Source: Methylobacterium sp. W2
GTDB taxonomy: Bacteria > Pseudomonadota > Alphaproteobacteria > Rhizobiales > Beijerinckiaceae
NCBI RefSeq assembly: GCF_020662345.1
Contig: NZ_VMOA01000045.1
Location: forward strand, 1-43,971
Reading direction: 5' to 3'
Length of the DNA: 43,971 nucleotides
The position numbers and the translations under genes are program-made. The notes beneath the pieces are model-generated. The model made no database searches. It saw only the letters and a program-made list of their open reading frames with translations, and was not told the DNA's origin. How positions within the stretch are numbered: the stretch's first letter is position 1; the number at the start of each line of letters is the position of its first letter. This document shows positions 42,759 to 43,971 of the stretch, in pieces.

Positions 42759-43971
42759 ATGGTCCTGTCCCGCTATGTCGCCGTCTTCGCGGCCCTGTTC
42801 GCCGCCCTTCTGATCTGCGTGCCGGCCAACGCGCAGCAGACCGAGAAGCGCATCGCCCTGGTGGTCGGCAACGGCGCCTATGAGGGGGCGCCCATCGCCA
42901 CCGCCGCCAACGATGCCGGCCTCATCGCACAGACGCTGCAGGCGGCGGGCTTCGACGTGGTGGGCGCCCGCGACCTCGACGAGGATGCCCTGCGCAAGGC
43001 TTTGCGCGACTTCCTCGACAAGGCGGCGGCCTCGGGGCCGGACACGGTGGCCTTCGTCTATCTCGCCGGATACGGGTTGCAGCTCGAGGGCGAGACCTTC
43101 TTCGCCCCGGTGGATGCCCGCATGGCCACCGCCGTCGACGTTCCGGTCGCGGCCCTGCGGGTGTCGGACTACATCAAGCGCCTCTCCACCGTTCCCTTGA
43201 AGGCCCGGTTCGTGGTGCTCGACGCAGCCCGCGCCAACCCGTTCGTGAAGACGGGGGAGCCACTGGCCGGCGGTCTCGCCCTGGTGGAGGCCGAACCCGG
43301 CAGCCTCATCGCCTACAACGCGGCGCCCGGCACGGTGGCGCCGCCCGAGACGGGGGCCTATGGCGCCTATGCGCAGGCCCTGGTGGAGATGATCCGCGAG
43401 GGCGGTCTCCAGCCGGCGGCGCTGTTCGACCGGGTGCGCCTGCGGGTGAACGAGACCACCAGGGGCGCGGCCATGCCCTGGGACGACGCCCGGATCGAGG
43501 TGCCGTTCGTGTTCTTCGAGCGCAATGCCGACGCGCCCGCCCCGGCGCAGGCCGAGCAGATCGCGTCCCTCCGCGACCGCCCGTTGCGCGACATCGGTGC
43601 GCGGGACGCCTATTCGGTCGCCGTCGAGCGCGACACGCTGCAGGGCTACCAGGATTTCCTAGGCGCCTATCCCGACGACCCGATGGCCAAGCGCGTGCGG
43701 GCCATCGTCGCCGCGCGGCGCGAAGCGACGACCTGGCGCCGCGCCCTGTCGGCGGGCACACAGGACGCCTACTGGTCCTACCTCACGCGCTATCCGCGCG
43801 GACCGCACGCGGCGGATGCGCGCCGGCGCCTGGCCCGCCTTTCCGCGCCGCCGCGACCGCCCGAGGCCTTCACCGTACTGTCCTTCGACCTGCCCCCGCC
43901 GCCCCCGGACGAGGAGAGCTATTTCGACCGGCAGGTCGTCGCCTTCGACGACCTGCCGGTCGAAATAGCTC
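42759..43971 (+). CDS. Caspase-fold (peptidase C14-like) protein lacking catalytic residues, partial
   Basis: A secreted protein of at least 390 residues, cut by the window end. ATG 42759 has GGAGG 9 nt upstream; the signal peptide ends near ANAQ. The caspase-like domain begins KRIALVVGNGAYEGAP and has the expected blocks, but the His position reads LAGYGLQL and the Cys position reads VLDAARANPF, so both catalytic residues are absent. After about residue 250 comes a helical, possibly TPR- or SEL-like, region. The last 26-30 bp are the fold-back palindrome and may not be genuine sequence. Confidence 0.85.
   Translation, partial: MVLSRYVAVFAALFAALLICVPANAQQTEKRIALVVGNGAYEGAPIATAANDAGLIAQTLQAAGFDVVGARDLDEDALRKALRDFLDKAAASGPDTVAFVYLAGYGLQLEGETFFAPVDARMATAVDVPVAALRVSDYIKRLSTVPLKARFVVLDAARANPFVKTGEPLAGGLALVEAEPGSLIAYNAAPGTVAPPETGAYGAYAQALVEMIREGGLQPAALFDRVRLRVNETTRGAAMPWDDARIEVPFVFFERNADAPAPAQAEQIASLRDRPLRDIGARDAYSVAVERDTLQGYQDFLGAYPDDPMAKRVRAIVAARREATTWRRALSAGTQDAYWSYLTRYPRGPHAADARRRLARLSAPPRPPEAFTVLSFDLPPPPPDEESYFDRQVVAFDDLPVEIA
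43916..43971. repeat. Perfect 26-bp terminal inverted repeat (fold-back)
   Basis: Bases 43916-43941 are exactly complementary to 43946-43971, with a 4-nt spacer CCTT. The palindrome ends on the last base of the window and lies inside an open reading frame, which suggests an assembly fold-back rather than a biological element. Confidence 0.95.

Overview
The window looks like a contig from a GC-rich alphaproteobacterium, most likely order Hyphomicrobiales and plausibly Methylobacteriaceae. The signs are an alphaproteobacterial division/cell-wall (dcw) gene order, FtsZ with a long C-terminal linker, glutathione-linked formaldehyde oxidation genes, a quinoprotein-associated relay module and dispersed hairpin repeats of the alphaproteobacterial type. 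The genus is inference. Both ends cut genes: ftsZ at the left and a caspase-like gene at the right. The right end is also a perfect fold-back palindrome that may be an assembly artefact.

Layout. (1) 1-10594, minus strand: a dcw cluster read ftsW-murG-murC-[DUF559 endonuclease]-murB-[MazE/PemK toxin-antitoxin]-ddl-ftsQ-ftsA-ftsZ. Two accessory insertions interrupt it: a DUF559 gene whose tail is encoded by a five-hairpin repeat, and a toxin-antitoxin pair. (2) 10779-12753: three tandem paralogous secreted four-cysteine mini-proteins and a COG0523 GTPase with a Zur-like box upstream. (3) 12780-17222: a TetR regulator divergent from a module made of a metallo-beta-lactamase-fold hydrolase, a SoxYZ-like carrier, a CxxxCW rhodanese-like protein, a periplasmic thioredoxin and a CcdA-type electron exporter. 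No quinoprotein dehydrogenase is nearby. (4) 17580-20261: panB, a 107-bp inverted repeat, a 61-residue membrane protein and an oxalate/formate-type MFS transporter. (5) 20637-26370: TonB-dependent receptor, PepSY membrane protein, Ada and a small unknown protein.

(6) 26609-31387: a sulfonate-utilisation-like run (acyl-CoA dehydrogenase-like flavoprotein, SsuD-like monooxygenase, two sulfonate/nitrate-type binding proteins, a His-rich cupin) with no ABC permease or ATPase, then a convergent second TonB receptor with an Irr-type box and a clear terminator. (7) 34133-36376: S-formylglutathione hydrolase and glutathione-dependent formaldehyde dehydrogenase, separated by a second copy of the five-hairpin repeat. 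(8) 36580-43971: an ABC exporter, a Pro-rich membrane-anchored helix-hairpin-helix protein, a small protein and its decayed copy flanking a third TonB receptor, and a caspase-fold protein lacking both catalytic residues.

The most interesting items are the five-hairpin repeat, whose two copies keep stem and loop lengths while one stem changes sequence on both sides; its fusion to the DUF559 gene; the Sox-like thiol relay module; and the three tandem Cys-rich peptides beside a probable zinc-starvation GTPase. No tRNA, rRNA, CRISPR array or recognisable insertion sequence was seen.
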